64,000 bases of DNA from the NCBI GenBank assembly GCA_015059925.1, contig SUZL01000011.1, positions 1-64,000 of the forward strand, written 5' to 3'. This DNA comes from Rikenellaceae bacterium (GTDB lineage: Bacteria > Bacteroidota > Bacteroidia > Bacteroidales > Rikenellaceae). Made by a program: the position numbers and the translations under genes. Below the pieces are notes generated by a model. The model worked only from the letters and a program-made list of their open reading frames with translations. It was not told the origin of the DNA and searched no databases. Positions 23,773-31,307 of the stretch are shown here, piece after piece; position 1 is the first letter of the stretch, and every line of letters begins with the position of its first letter.

Positions 23773-23779
23773 AATCATT

Positions 23780-23805
23780 TTAGACAATAAGGCGCCTAAG
23801 TCTAA
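23780..23805 (-). terminator. Element-supplied hairpin downstream of tRNA-Gly
   Basis: TTAGAC at 23780-23785 pairs with GTCTAA at 23800-23805, enclosing a palindromic AGGCGCCT. On the minus strand it lies just after the tRNA and is followed by T-rich sequence. It may replace the original terminator now stranded at 13126-13158. Confidence 0.45.
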
Positions 23806-23821
23806 TATCCTGATTATCAGC

Positions 23822-23864
23822 GAGCGGTAAGCGGGACTCGAACCCGTGACCCTCGGCTTGGGAA
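23822..23864. repeat. attR: 3' half of the intact tRNA-Gly
   Basis: Identical over 43 bases to 13166-13208. After integration this half is element-derived and restores a complete tRNA. Confidence 0.93.
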
Positions 23865-23895
23865 GCCGATGCTCTACCAACTGAGCTATTACCGC
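23823..23895 (-). tRNA. tRNA-Gly(CCC)
   Basis: 73 bases folding as a full cloverleaf: acceptor GCGGTAA/TTACCGC, D arm GCTC, anticodon stem TCGGC/GCCGA with loop TTCCCAA (anticodon CCC), and T loop GGTTCGAGTCC. CCA is not encoded. It is the integration target of the island. Confidence 0.95.
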
Positions 23896-24052
23896 ATCGA
23901 TCGACGATTGGAAAATCTACGCCGCAGGGCCGATTGCTACCCGCGCCATTGATTACAACAAAATTACAAAAAATCCTTCAATCGCAATGCCGCCCGTCGA
24001 AAATTAATAAAAAATCCTCTCTCGATAGATCTTTTTCGGTGTAAATGCGTCT

Positions 24053-24060
24053 TATATTTG
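24053..24060 (+). promoter_or_regulatory. -7 box for the ECF sigma operon
   Basis: TATATTTG fits TAnnTTTG and lies 37 bases upstream of the ATG at 24097. Confidence 0.45.
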
Positions 24061-24096
24061 AAAGCGCGTTTTCCTAAAAACTAAAAACTCAAACGT

Positions 24097-24615
24097 ATGA
24101 ATCATTTTAATCACCCAGCGAGTAACGACCGCAAGCTGATTGATGGGCTCATAACCCACGAATTGGAGTCGATGTATCGCTATGCCTGCTATCGCCTTGG
24201 CGATCGGGCCGAGGCTCGGGACTTGATTCACGAGCTGTACTTGCGACTTCTTCGGAGCGAAGTGGGCAGAGCGCGCAATCCGCGTTGTTATCTCTATCGC
24301 GCATTGTCGAATGCCTGCACGCAGCACCTGCGGGGTAGCCAACGACGTGAGTTTGTTGGTGTTGAGGCTCTGTCGAGCATTCTGCCCGAGGAGCTTGATC
24401 CCTCGGATTTCGAGCAGGAGCAGGCTCTTATCGAGCGGCTGATGGCGACACTCGGCGAGGAGCAGCGCGAGGTCGTGAGGCTTCATCTCCATTGCGGATG
24501 CACCTTTGCGGAGGTCGCCGAGATTTTGGAGATTCCGCTCCCGACGGCCAAGTCGCGTTATCGCTACGCCATCGAACATCTGCGCGAGGAGTTACATCGT
24601 CAGGGACTTATTTAA
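24097..24615 (+). CDS. ECF-type RNA polymerase sigma factor
   Basis: 172 residues, the size of extracytoplasmic-function sigma factors with only regions 2 and 4. Region 2 spans about 20-85 (SMYRYACYRLGDRAEARDLIHELYLRL, in two blocks, then NPRCYLYRALSNAC). Region 4 is about 112-165, with LGEEQREVVRLHLHCGCTF and the recognition helix PTAKSRYRYAIEHLRE. The next gene, 23 bases downstream, encodes a single-pass membrane protein that is a natural candidate for its anti-sigma factor. It lies directly outside attR, so it is chromosomal. Confidence 0.92.
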   Translation: MNHFNHPASNDRKLIDGLITHELESMYRYACYRLGDRAEARDLIHELYLRLLRSEVGRARNPRCYLYRALSNACTQHLRGSQRREFVGVEALSSILPEELDPSDFEQEQALIERLMATLGEEQREVVRLHLHCGCTFAEVAEILEIPLPTAKSRYRYAIEHLREELHRQGLI

Positions 24616-24638
24616 TCAACCATTAAAACCAAAAAAGT

Positions 24639-25460
24639 ATGAAAACAGAGAATCAGAATAACAATTTTCAGGAGTTGGATCGCCGCGTCGAGCAGCTGCT
24701 CACGCCTCGGTTTGCTCCATCTGCCGACGAGGTCAAGTTGCCCATTAGTCCGGTAGCGCTCAAGCGCCCTGCACGCCGTATATGGCTTAATGTACTGCGT
24801 TTTGGAGCCGTGGCAGCAGTTATTGTTGTAGGTTTATTTCTAATGTTCGAGCCTACAAACGAAGCTGTCGCAAAGACAAGTGAGATCATCGCCGAGGCCT
24901 TGGATGCATTGCAGAATTCTGATGCAATTAGCGTTGATTTTCGAATGAAGGCTACGATAAATAATAATGGAGACGAAACTGAATACTACAAGTGTGATCC
25001 CAATGGAGAGGATATTGAGGGTACTTTGACACTGCTTAAATCTGGAGATAAGGAGTATATGCGCATTGAGTGGAGTAGTGGCATAGTACAACTCTTTGAC
25101 GAAGGAAATATGCGTTACAAAATGTGGCAGGATGGGGAACTTAAATGCGATATGGAACGTAGTTCATTCGTTTTCAAACTCCTCAAGCTCGCATCCTTGG
25201 GTGGGGCGAAGGCTATAATTAAAACGGCGGATGTGTCAATGAATATAGAGGAGTCTGGCGACAACATAATAGCTAAAGCTGTTAATGAAGATAGTTCTGT
25301 GGAACTTGGAGGAGTATTTTCTCGTCAAAATGGAGAGTTATTGGAGTGTGGTGCAAGAATGTGCATCGGAAATGGCGAATGGGTAAAAGTATTGTCGGCT
25401 AAGATAAAATACAATCAGCCAATTACTGTTGAGCAGATTTGTGCCGCACCAAATAAATAA
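24639..25460 (+). CDS. Single-pass membrane protein, probable anti-sigma partner
   Basis: 273 residues. A charged cytoplasmic segment of about 45 residues is followed by one membrane helix (about 51-67, VLRFGAVAAVIVVGLFLMF) and a 200-residue periplasmic part of alternating strands. That part resembles the lipoprotein-like beta fold seen after anti-sigma membrane anchors (IIAEALDALQNSDAISVDF, then GDKEYMRIEWSSGIVQLF). No ZAS-type zinc motif is visible at the N terminus. Its place right after an ECF sigma gene suggests a sensing or restraining role, which is inference. Codon use is more AT-rich than in the sigma gene. Confidence 0.6.
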   Translation: MKTENQNNNFQELDRRVEQLLTPRFAPSADEVKLPISPVALKRPARRIWLNVLRFGAVAAVIVVGLFLMFEPTNEAVAKTSEIIAEALDALQNSDAISVDFRMKATINNNGDETEYYKCDPNGEDIEGTLTLLKSGDKEYMRIEWSSGIVQLFDEGNMRYKMWQDGELKCDMERSSFVFKLLKLASLGGAKAIIKTADVSMNIEESGDNIIAKAVNEDSSVELGGVFSRQNGELLECGARMCIGNGEWVKVLSAKIKYNQPITVEQICAAPNK

Positions 25461-25508
25461 TAATACAGGGTATTGGCTACTGAACTCCAAATTGTAATTT
25501 GGTTAATA

Positions 25509-25550
25509 TAAAAGGGGCTGTCGCAACATCGTTGGACAGCCCCTTTCTCG
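25509..25550. terminator. Terminator after the sigma operon
   Basis: AAAGGGGCTGTC at 25511-25522 pairs perfectly with GACAGCCCCTTT at 25535-25546. T runs occur on both strands, so it may also stop the convergent acyl-CoA ligase transcript. Confidence 0.85.
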
Positions 25551-25641
25551 CCATAAAGCGATAAATAGTAATTTGGTTTTTGTAGCAAGGGCTCGGTCGC
25601 GGCATCACTGCCGCACCCCGCCCCTGTGGCGTATTGCGTTG

Positions 25642-27546
25642 TTACTTTGCAATCTGCTTGATAGACTCCAAGTTCTTCGGGTTGTCGATCTTCTTACCCT
25701 CGGGAGTATATACATACTCGATACGATCGGCAAAATACTCCTCGACCTTGCCGCGCACAACCTTCATCGTGCTGTTCACAAGGCCGTTCTGCTCCGTAAA
25801 TGCCTCGCCAACGATAGCCAGCGCACCGGGCAACCAGCGATCGGGGAACTCATCGGCATACTGACCACCCGTTCGGTACTTATCTACCTCCGCGCCGATA
25901 GCCTTCGCAGCTGCGCGCAACGACTCCTCGTCATCCTTGCCACCCAAGATCTGGCGCATAGCCTCGCGGTTGGGCACTACGATAGCCGAGGTGAAGGGGC
26001 TCTGGTTGTTGTAGATGATGATCTGGTCGATCAGCGGCGACTTATCGACGATAGCCTCCTCCATACCCTCGGGGCTGTACTTCTCGCCATCGGCCGAGAT
26101 CAGAAGGCTCTTAAAGCGGCCCAGAACGTAGAGAAAACCATCTGCGCCCATATATCCCATATCGCCCGTATAGAGCCAACCCTCCTTGACCGTGTCGGCC
26201 GTAGCGGTGGGGTTCTTCCAGTAGCCTGCCATCACGTTCTCGCCCTTGATGACGATCTCGCCCTTGACGCCTACGGGCATCTCCTTGCCCTCCTCGTCGA
26301 GAATCTTCAACTCCAGCGGCTGGATAACCTTACCCGATGAGCCGAAACGGTGGCGACCTGCGCCGAGCGAGTTAGCCGAGATGATGGGCGTAGCCTCCGA
26401 CAGACCGTAGCCCTGCAACATAGGCATACCTACGGCGTAGAAGAAGCGCTGCAACTCCGAATCCAGAAGCGCACCTCCGCCCACGAAGAATTTGATGTTG
26501 CCACCAAATCCTGCGCGCACCTTCTCGAAGAGAATCTTGTCGAAGAGCGAAACCAGCGGCTTGAGCATAAAACGCCAGCCCTTACCCTTCGTGTAACCAT
26601 CCTGATTATACTCGTAGGCAACCTTGAGCGCGAACTTAAAGAGCTTCTCCACCTTAGGGCCCTGCTTCTTGATCGAGGTCTCGATCGACTTGCGGAAGTT
26701 TTTCGCCAGCGCGGGCACCGACAGCAGAACGTGAGGCTGCACCTCCTTGATATTTAGGGGAACGTTCTTCAGCGTCTCCATTGATGTGCGACCCACCTGA
26801 GGTGTTGCCACCGAAGCACCGCAGGCCACCATAATGTAGAATCCTGCAACGTGAGCGAAGCAGTGGTCGAGCGGCAGGATGATGAACATACGATAGTCGG
26901 CCGGAATCGAGATTCGCGTCAGCGCCTGCTCGACGTTAGCCGTATAGTTGCGGTGAGTAAGGATTACGCCCTTGGGGTCGGCCGTAGTACCCGAGGTGTA
27001 GGTGATGGTGGCGTAGTCGTCGTTCTGGATAGCCTGACCGATGGCCAAGAACTCCTCGCGATGCTCCTTCAGATACTCCTCACCCTTGGCCGCTACCTCC
27101 GAGAGGAACATCTCGCCCTGCTCGAGCTTAGTGTCGCAGTCGAATACGATAACGTGCTCGATCAGAGGCAGCTGCTCACGAATCTTACGGAACTTGGGCA
27201 GCTGGTTGCGCGATACGAAGATCGCCACAACGTCGGCGTGACGCAGGCGGAACAGCAGATCGTTCGACTCCTCCAGCTTAACCGACAGGGGCACGCTGAT
27301 AGCACCCGCATAGAGCAATCCGAGCTCCGAGAGAATCCAGTTGTTGCAACCCTCGGCCAGAATCGACACCGTCTGCTTGGGCTTGATGCCGAGTGCGGTA
27401 AGGCCTGCTCCGATATTGAGCGCCTGACGCTTACACTCCTTGTACGAGGTGGGCTGGAACGCGCCGTCGTGCTTCTCCAACAGGAAGTCGCGCTCGCCGT
27501 GCTTTACGATAGCCTCCTCAAAAAGGTCAATGATAGTCTTTTTCAT
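25642..27546 (-). CDS. fadD: Long-chain acyl-CoA synthetase (AMP-forming)
   Basis: 634 residues, an ANL-superfamily adenylate-forming ligase that activates fatty acids with CoA. Core motifs: the P-loop-like YTSGTTADPKGVILTH, the YGLSEATPI block, and the hinge YTGDMGYMGADGFLYVLGR. The long form with LKPLVSLFDKILFEKVRAGFG is typical of bacterial long-chain acyl-CoA synthetases of the Faa1/FadD15 type. The usual catalytic Lys of the small C-terminal domain is hard to place by eye. It is cytoplasmic or membrane-peripheral. It follows lepA by 21 bases and may be co-transcribed. A GCGGCA/TGCCGC hairpin at 25599-25614 follows the stop. Confidence 0.92.
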   Translation of the reverse strand: MKKTIIDLFEEAIVKHGERDFLLEKHDGAFQPTSYKECKRQALNIGAGLTALGIKPKQTVSILAEGCNNWILSELGLLYAGAISVPLSVKLEESNDLLFRLRHADVVAIFVSRNQLPKFRKIREQLPLIEHVIVFDCDTKLEQGEMFLSEVAAKGEEYLKEHREEFLAIGQAIQNDDYATITYTSGTTADPKGVILTHRNYTANVEQALTRISIPADYRMFIILPLDHCFAHVAGFYIMVACGASVATPQVGRTSMETLKNVPLNIKEVQPHVLLSVPALAKNFRKSIETSIKKQGPKVEKLFKFALKVAYEYNQDGYTKGKGWRFMLKPLVSLFDKILFEKVRAGFGGNIKFFVGGGALLDSELQRFFYAVGMPMLQGYGLSEATPIISANSLGAGRHRFGSSGKVIQPLELKILDEEGKEMPVGVKGEIVIKGENVMAGYWKNPTATADTVKEGWLYTGDMGYMGADGFLYVLGRFKSLLISADGEKYSPEGMEEAIVDKSPLIDQIIIYNNQSPFTSAIVVPNREAMRQILGGKDDEESLRAAAKAIGAEVDKYRTGGQYADEFPDRWLPGALAIVGEAFTEQNGLVNSTMKVVRGKVEEYFADRIEYVYTPEGKKIDNPKNLESIKQIAK

Positions 27547-27567
27547 TCTATTTCGTTTTTATTTCGT

Positions 27568-29358
27568 TTAATCCATCTTCAAAACTGCGAGGAAGGCCGA
27601 CTGCGGCACCTGCACCTGACCTACCTGACGCATACGTTTCTTACCCGCCTTCTGCTTTTCGAGCAGCTTGCGCTTACGCGAAATATCACCTCCGTAACAC
27701 TTCGCCGTTACATCCTTACGCACGGCCTTTACCGTCTCGCGGGCAATGATCTTTGCACCGATGGCGGCCTGAATGGCGATGTCGAACTGCTGGCGGGGGA
27801 TCAGCTCCTTGAGCTTCTCGCACATCTTGCGGCCGAAGTCGTAGGAGTGGTCGGCATAGATGAGCGACGAGAGCGCATCAACGGGCTCGCCGTTGAGCAG
27901 AATATCCAGCTTGGCCAACTTCGAGGGCTGGTAGCCCGTGCGGTGGTAGTCGAACGAGGCGTAACCCTTCGAAATGCTCTTGAGCTTGTCGTAGAAGTCG
28001 AATACGATCTCCGAGAGCGGCATCTCGAAATTGACCTCTACGCGATCCTGCGTGATGAAGTTCTGATTCTTCATCACACCGCGCTTGTCGATGCAGAGCT
28101 TGATGACGGCACCCAAGAAATCGGCCTTGGTGATGATCTGGGCGTTGATGTAGGGCTCCTCGATCGACGAGACCTTCGTTACTTCGGGCAGTCCCGAGGG
28201 GTTGTGTACCTCCAGCACATCGCCCGAGGTTGTGGTGATGCGGTACGACACGTTCGGCACGGTGGTAATCACATCCATATCGAACTCGCGGTACAGACGC
28301 TCCTGAATGATCTCCATATGGAGCAATCCGAGGAATCCGCAGCGGAAGCCAAAGCCCAAGGCCAGCGACGACTCGGGCTCGAAGGTGAGCGATGCGTCGT
28401 TGAGTTGCAGCTTCTCCAGCGAAGCGCGCAGATCCTCATATTGGTCGGCCTCGACGGGATATACACCCGCGAAGACCATCGGCTTCACATCCTCAAATCC
28501 GGCGATAGCCTCCGTGCAGGGGTTGATCATCGAGGTGATGGTATCACCCACCTTCACATCCTTCGAGTTCTTGATACCCGAGCAGATGTAACCCACGTCG
28601 CCCGAGCGAATCTCGCTCTTGGGGCACATCTTCAGTTTCAGTACACCCACCTCGTCGGCGTCGTAGTCGTTGCCCGTATTGAAGAACTTGACGTGGTCGC
28701 CCTTGCGGATCGTGCCGTTGAAGACGCGGAAGTAGGCGATAATGCCTCGGAAAGGGTTGAATACCGAGTCGAAGATGAGAGCCTGCAACGGAGCATCATC
28801 ATCACCTTTGGGGGCGGGGATGCGCTCGACGATAGCCTCCAGCACCTCGTCGATGCCCTGACCTGTCTTGCCCGAAGCCAGAAGAATATCCTCCTCCTTG
28901 CAGCCGATAAGGTCGATAACCTGATCCTTCACCTCGTCGATCATTGCCGACTCGACGTCAATCTTATTCAGTACTGGGATTATCTCAAGGTCATTGCCGA
29001 TGGCAAGGTAGAGGTTCGAGATGGTCTGCGCCTGAATACCCTGCGTAGCGTCCACCACCAGCAGCGCACCCTCACACGAGGCGATGGCACGCGACACCTC
29101 GTACGAGAAATCGACGTGTCCTGGGGTGTCGATCAGATTAAGCACATACGTCTCGCCATTGCGAGCCGTGTACTCCATCTGTATGGCGTGGCTCTTGATT
29201 GTGATACCTTTTTCGCGTTCGAGATCCATATCGTCCAGCACCTGCGACTGCATCTCGCGCTGGTTGAGCGTATTGGTGAACTCGAGCAGGCGATCTGCCA
29301 GAGTCGATTTGCCGTGATCGATATGGGCTATGATACAAAAATTACGAATCTTTTTCAT
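27568..29358 (-). CDS. lepA: Elongation factor 4 (LepA)
   Basis: 596 residues from the ATG at 29358; a longer in-frame start at 29409 adds a non-conserved leader. LepA is a ribosomal GTPase that acts in translation and ribosome assembly. G motifs: [10 protein letters not shown] (G1), DTPGHVDF (G3), NKIDVESA (G4). The LepA-specific C-terminal domain is present, ending near [17 protein letters not shown]. Full length, no anomalies. It is divergent from the UbiA gene and upstream of the acyl-CoA ligase on the same strand. Confidence 0.97.
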   Translation of the reverse strand: MKKIRNFCIIAHIDHGKSTLADRLLEFTNTLNQREMQSQVLDDMDLEREKGITIKSHAIQMEYTARNGETYVLNLIDTPGHVDFSYEVSRAIASCEGALLVVDATQGIQAQTISNLYLAIGNDLEIIPVLNKIDVESAMIDEVKDQVIDLIGCKEEDILLASGKTGQGIDEVLEAIVERIPAPKGDDDAPLQALIFDSVFNPFRGIIAYFRVFNGTIRKGDHVKFFNTGNDYDADEVGVLKLKMCPKSEIRSGDVGYICSGIKNSKDVKVGDTITSMINPCTEAIAGFEDVKPMVFAGVYPVEADQYEDLRASLEKLQLNDASLTFEPESSLALGFGFRCGFLGLLHMEIIQERLYREFDMDVITTVPNVSYRITTTSGDVLEVHNPSGLPEVTKVSSIEEPYINAQIITKADFLGAVIKLCIDKRGVMKNQNFITQDRVEVNFEMPLSEIVFDFYDKLKSISKGYASFDYHRTGYQPSKLAKLDILLNGEPVDALSSLIYADHSYDFGRKMCEKLKELIPRQQFDIAIQAAIGAKIIARETVKAVRKDVTAKCYGGDISRKRKLLEKQKAGKKRMRQVGQVQVPQSAFLAVLKMD

Positions 29359-29378
29359 ATATATAACGTGTAACCGCG

Positions 29379-29386
29379 CAAATATA
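29379..29386 (-). promoter_or_regulatory. -7 box for lepA
   Basis: TATATTTG on the minus strand fits TAnnTTTG, about 20 bases before the lepA ATG. Confidence 0.4.
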
Positions 29387-29417
29387 CGCAAATTCGAGCG
29401 TATCCGCAAAATTATTG

Positions 29418-29425
29418 TATCTTTG
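29418..29425 (+). promoter_or_regulatory. -7 box for the UbiA-DMT genes
   Basis: TATCTTTG fits TAnnTTTG, 22 bases before the ATG at 29448. It is divergent from the lepA box. Confidence 0.5.
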
Positions 29426-29447
29426 CCCCATCAAAAAGTCAAAAACG

Positions 29448-30323
29448 ATGAATTCTATTACGAAATATGCCCGTCTGGTGAAATTCTCGCACACCATCTT
29501 CGCTATGCCCTTTGCAATGTTGGCATTTGTCTATGCCGTTCAAAACAACTCTGCCTCGCAGAGCAACCCTTGGTGGTGGGCGACGCTGCTCGTGCAGGTG
29601 GTTCTGTGTATGGTCTTTGCCCGCAACGTTGCGATGGGATTCAACCGCTGGGCCGACCGCGAAATCGATGCCCGCAACCCCCGAACGGCCGACCGCGAAA
29701 TCCCCGCAGGCAAGGTCTCGCCGCGTGCGGCGTTGTGGTTCGTGGCGGTCAATGCGCTGCTCTTTATTCTGACCGCCTCGACGATTAATATGCTGACGGC
29801 ACTACTTTCGCCCGTAGCCCTCGCCGTTGTGATGTTTTACAGCTACTGCAAACGCTTTACCTCGCTGGCTCACTTGGTGTTGGGCCTCTCGCTCGGCATT
29901 GCGCCCGTAGGCGCTTACATAGCCGTCACGGGACAGTTCGCTCTGGAGGCTTGCATCCTCTCGCTGGTGGTGATAACGTGGACCTCGGGCTTCGATATTA
30001 TCTACGCCCTTCAGGATCGTGAATTCGACCGAGAGCAGGGTTTGCACTCCATCCCCGCCAAGTTTTCGCCCGCAGGGGCACTCGCCATCAGCATAGCGCT
30101 ACACGCGGTGAGCATCGCCTCGCTTCTCTGGTTTGCCACCTATCTGCCGTCGAGCCTTTGGACGTGGGCGGGCGTGGCCGCATTTACGGCAATCCTCTGC
30201 TTGGAGCATATCTTGGTAACTCCCACGCGCACACGCCATATCGGCATCGCGTTCGGCACGCTCAACGGCTTGGCGAGTATGTCGCTTGCCGTACTGGTAA
30301 TCATCGGACTTTTGACGGCATAG
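29448..30323 (+). CDS. UbiA-family polyprenyltransferase
   Basis: 291 residues from the ATG at 29448. It is an intramembrane aromatic prenyltransferase with about eight or nine membrane helices. Both Asp-rich motifs are visible: NRWADREIDARNPRTADREI, which binds Mg-prenyl diphosphate, and ALQDREFDREQG. Sequence type is that of 4-hydroxybenzoate-like prenyltransferases. In Bacteroidales, which use menaquinone, such a gene is usually assigned to the futalosine menaquinone route (MqnP-like) rather than ubiquinone; that choice is inference. A DMT-type transporter gene starts 4 bases after it. Confidence 0.88.
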   Translation: MNSITKYARLVKFSHTIFAMPFAMLAFVYAVQNNSASQSNPWWWATLLVQVVLCMVFARNVAMGFNRWADREIDARNPRTADREIPAGKVSPRAALWFVAVNALLFILTASTINMLTALLSPVALAVVMFYSYCKRFTSLAHLVLGLSLGIAPVGAYIAVTGQFALEACILSLVVITWTSGFDIIYALQDREFDREQGLHSIPAKFSPAGALAISIALHAVSIASLLWFATYLPSSLWTWAGVAAFTAILCLEHILVTPTRTRHIGIAFGTLNGLASMSLAVLVIIGLLTA

Positions 30324-30327
30324 GCTT

Positions 30328-31224
30328 ATGTGGCTGCAATTGGCATTTCTCTCGGCCGCGCTGTTGGGCCTTTATGATGTGGCAAAGAAGAAGGCCGTCA
30401 GGGATAACTCTGTGCCGCAGGTTTTACTGCTCAATACACTCTTCTCGACACTCTTTTTCCTGCCCGCCATCATCTCTGGCTCTATGTCGCTCGGATGGTT
30501 CGAGGGAACACTCTTCGATATTGCCCCGATGGGGGCCCATCAGCACCTGCTGGTGATGGTCAAGGCGGCCATCACGCTCTCGTCGTGGCTCTTTGGTTAT
30601 GTAGGCATTAAACACTTGCCAATCACCATCGTAGGCCCGATCAACGCCACCCGCCCAGTCATCGTTCTGCTGGGTGCTTTCTTGATCTTTGGCGAGCGCC
30701 TGAATCTGATGCAGTGGATAGGTGTGTTGCTGGCTTTGCTCTCGCTCTTTTTGCTCAGCCGAGCCGGTAAGAAGGAGGGTATCGACTTCGTGCGCGATAA
30801 GTGGATTCTGTGCGTCGCCGCAGCCGCCCTGCTGGGTGCCGTCAGTGGCCTCTACGACCGCCATATCCTCGGCCAGATCGAGCCCTTGGCCGTGCAGAGC
30901 TGGTTCTGCGTCTATCAGGTTGTGATGATGGGAGTGATTGTCGCCGTTTTGAGCCTCACCAACCGCCTTACAACCCCCTTCCGCTGGTCGTGGGCCATCC
31001 CGATGATCTCGATCTTTCTGACGGCGGCCGATATGGCCTACTTCGTAGCCCTGTCGCAGCCGGAGGCTATGGTCTCGGTGGTGTCGATGGTGCGCCGCTC
31101 GTCGGTCGTTGTGTCGTTCGCTTGTGGAGCGCTGCTCTTTGGCGAGCGCAACCTCCGCTCGAAGGCCATCGATTTGGCCTTCATCCTTGTCGGAATGATC
31201 TTTTTGTGGCTTGGCAGCCGATAA
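30328..31224 (+). CDS. DMT-superfamily (EamA-like) transporter
   Basis: 298 residues with about ten hydrophobic segments in two repeats, as in EamA drug/metabolite exporters. The ends of each half carry the typical GPINATRPVIVLLGAFLIF followed by GERL and SMVRRSSVVVSFACGALLF followed by GERN, matching the conserved export-domain ends. It follows the UbiA gene by 4 bases, so it is co-transcribed. Substrate is unknown. Confidence 0.85.
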   Translation: MWLQLAFLSAALLGLYDVAKKKAVRDNSVPQVLLLNTLFSTLFFLPAIISGSMSLGWFEGTLFDIAPMGAHQHLLVMVKAAITLSSWLFGYVGIKHLPITIVGPINATRPVIVLLGAFLIFGERLNLMQWIGVLLALLSLFLLSRAGKKEGIDFVRDKWILCVAAAALLGAVSGLYDRHILGQIEPLAVQSWFCVYQVVMMGVIVAVLSLTNRLTTPFRWSWAIPMISIFLTAADMAYFVALSQPEAMVSVVSMVRRSSVVVSFACGALLFGERNLRSKAIDLAFILVGMIFLWLGSR

Positions 31225-31239
31225 TTAAGAATTAATTAT

Positions 31240-31247
31240 TACCTTTG
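31240..31247 (+). promoter_or_regulatory. -7 box for pheT
   Basis: TACCTTTG fits TAnnTTTG, 60 bases before the ATG at 31308. A small hairpin AGCGC-AAAA-GCGCT (31257-31270) lies just after the expected start of transcription. Confidence 0.5.
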
Positions 31248-31307
31248 TAGGTTGTAAGCGCAAAAGCGCTCATTTGCTACTGACTAAAACGTAAAAAATA
31301 TCACAAT

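Larger units (their letters stand above)
13166..23864. mobile_element. Integrative element in tRNA-Gly(CCC)
   Basis: About 10.7 kb bounded by a perfect 43-bp direct repeat of the tRNA 3' half, with a tyrosine recombinase just inside the left end. Near each end a shared 18-mer (GTCGAAATTTTGTCGAAA at 13371-13388 and 23755-23772) looks like integrase arm-type binding sites. Cargo: M64-type lipoprotein, small lipoprotein, HipBA, WYL regulator, BT4734-like primase gene, and two truncated genes. Base composition is visibly more AT-rich than the flanks. No conjugation or phage structural genes are present, so it is a mobilisable or satellite-type island or a remnant. The intact tRNA is retained at the right end. 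Confidence 0.9.

Noticed and set aside
26851..29373. An 840-codon open frame on the plus strand
   Set aside because: It is antisense to the acyl-CoA ligase and lepA genes, both with perfect family motifs. The long frame follows from GC-rich third-codon positions; its composition (Leu/Val/Arg/Asp-rich) has no domain.
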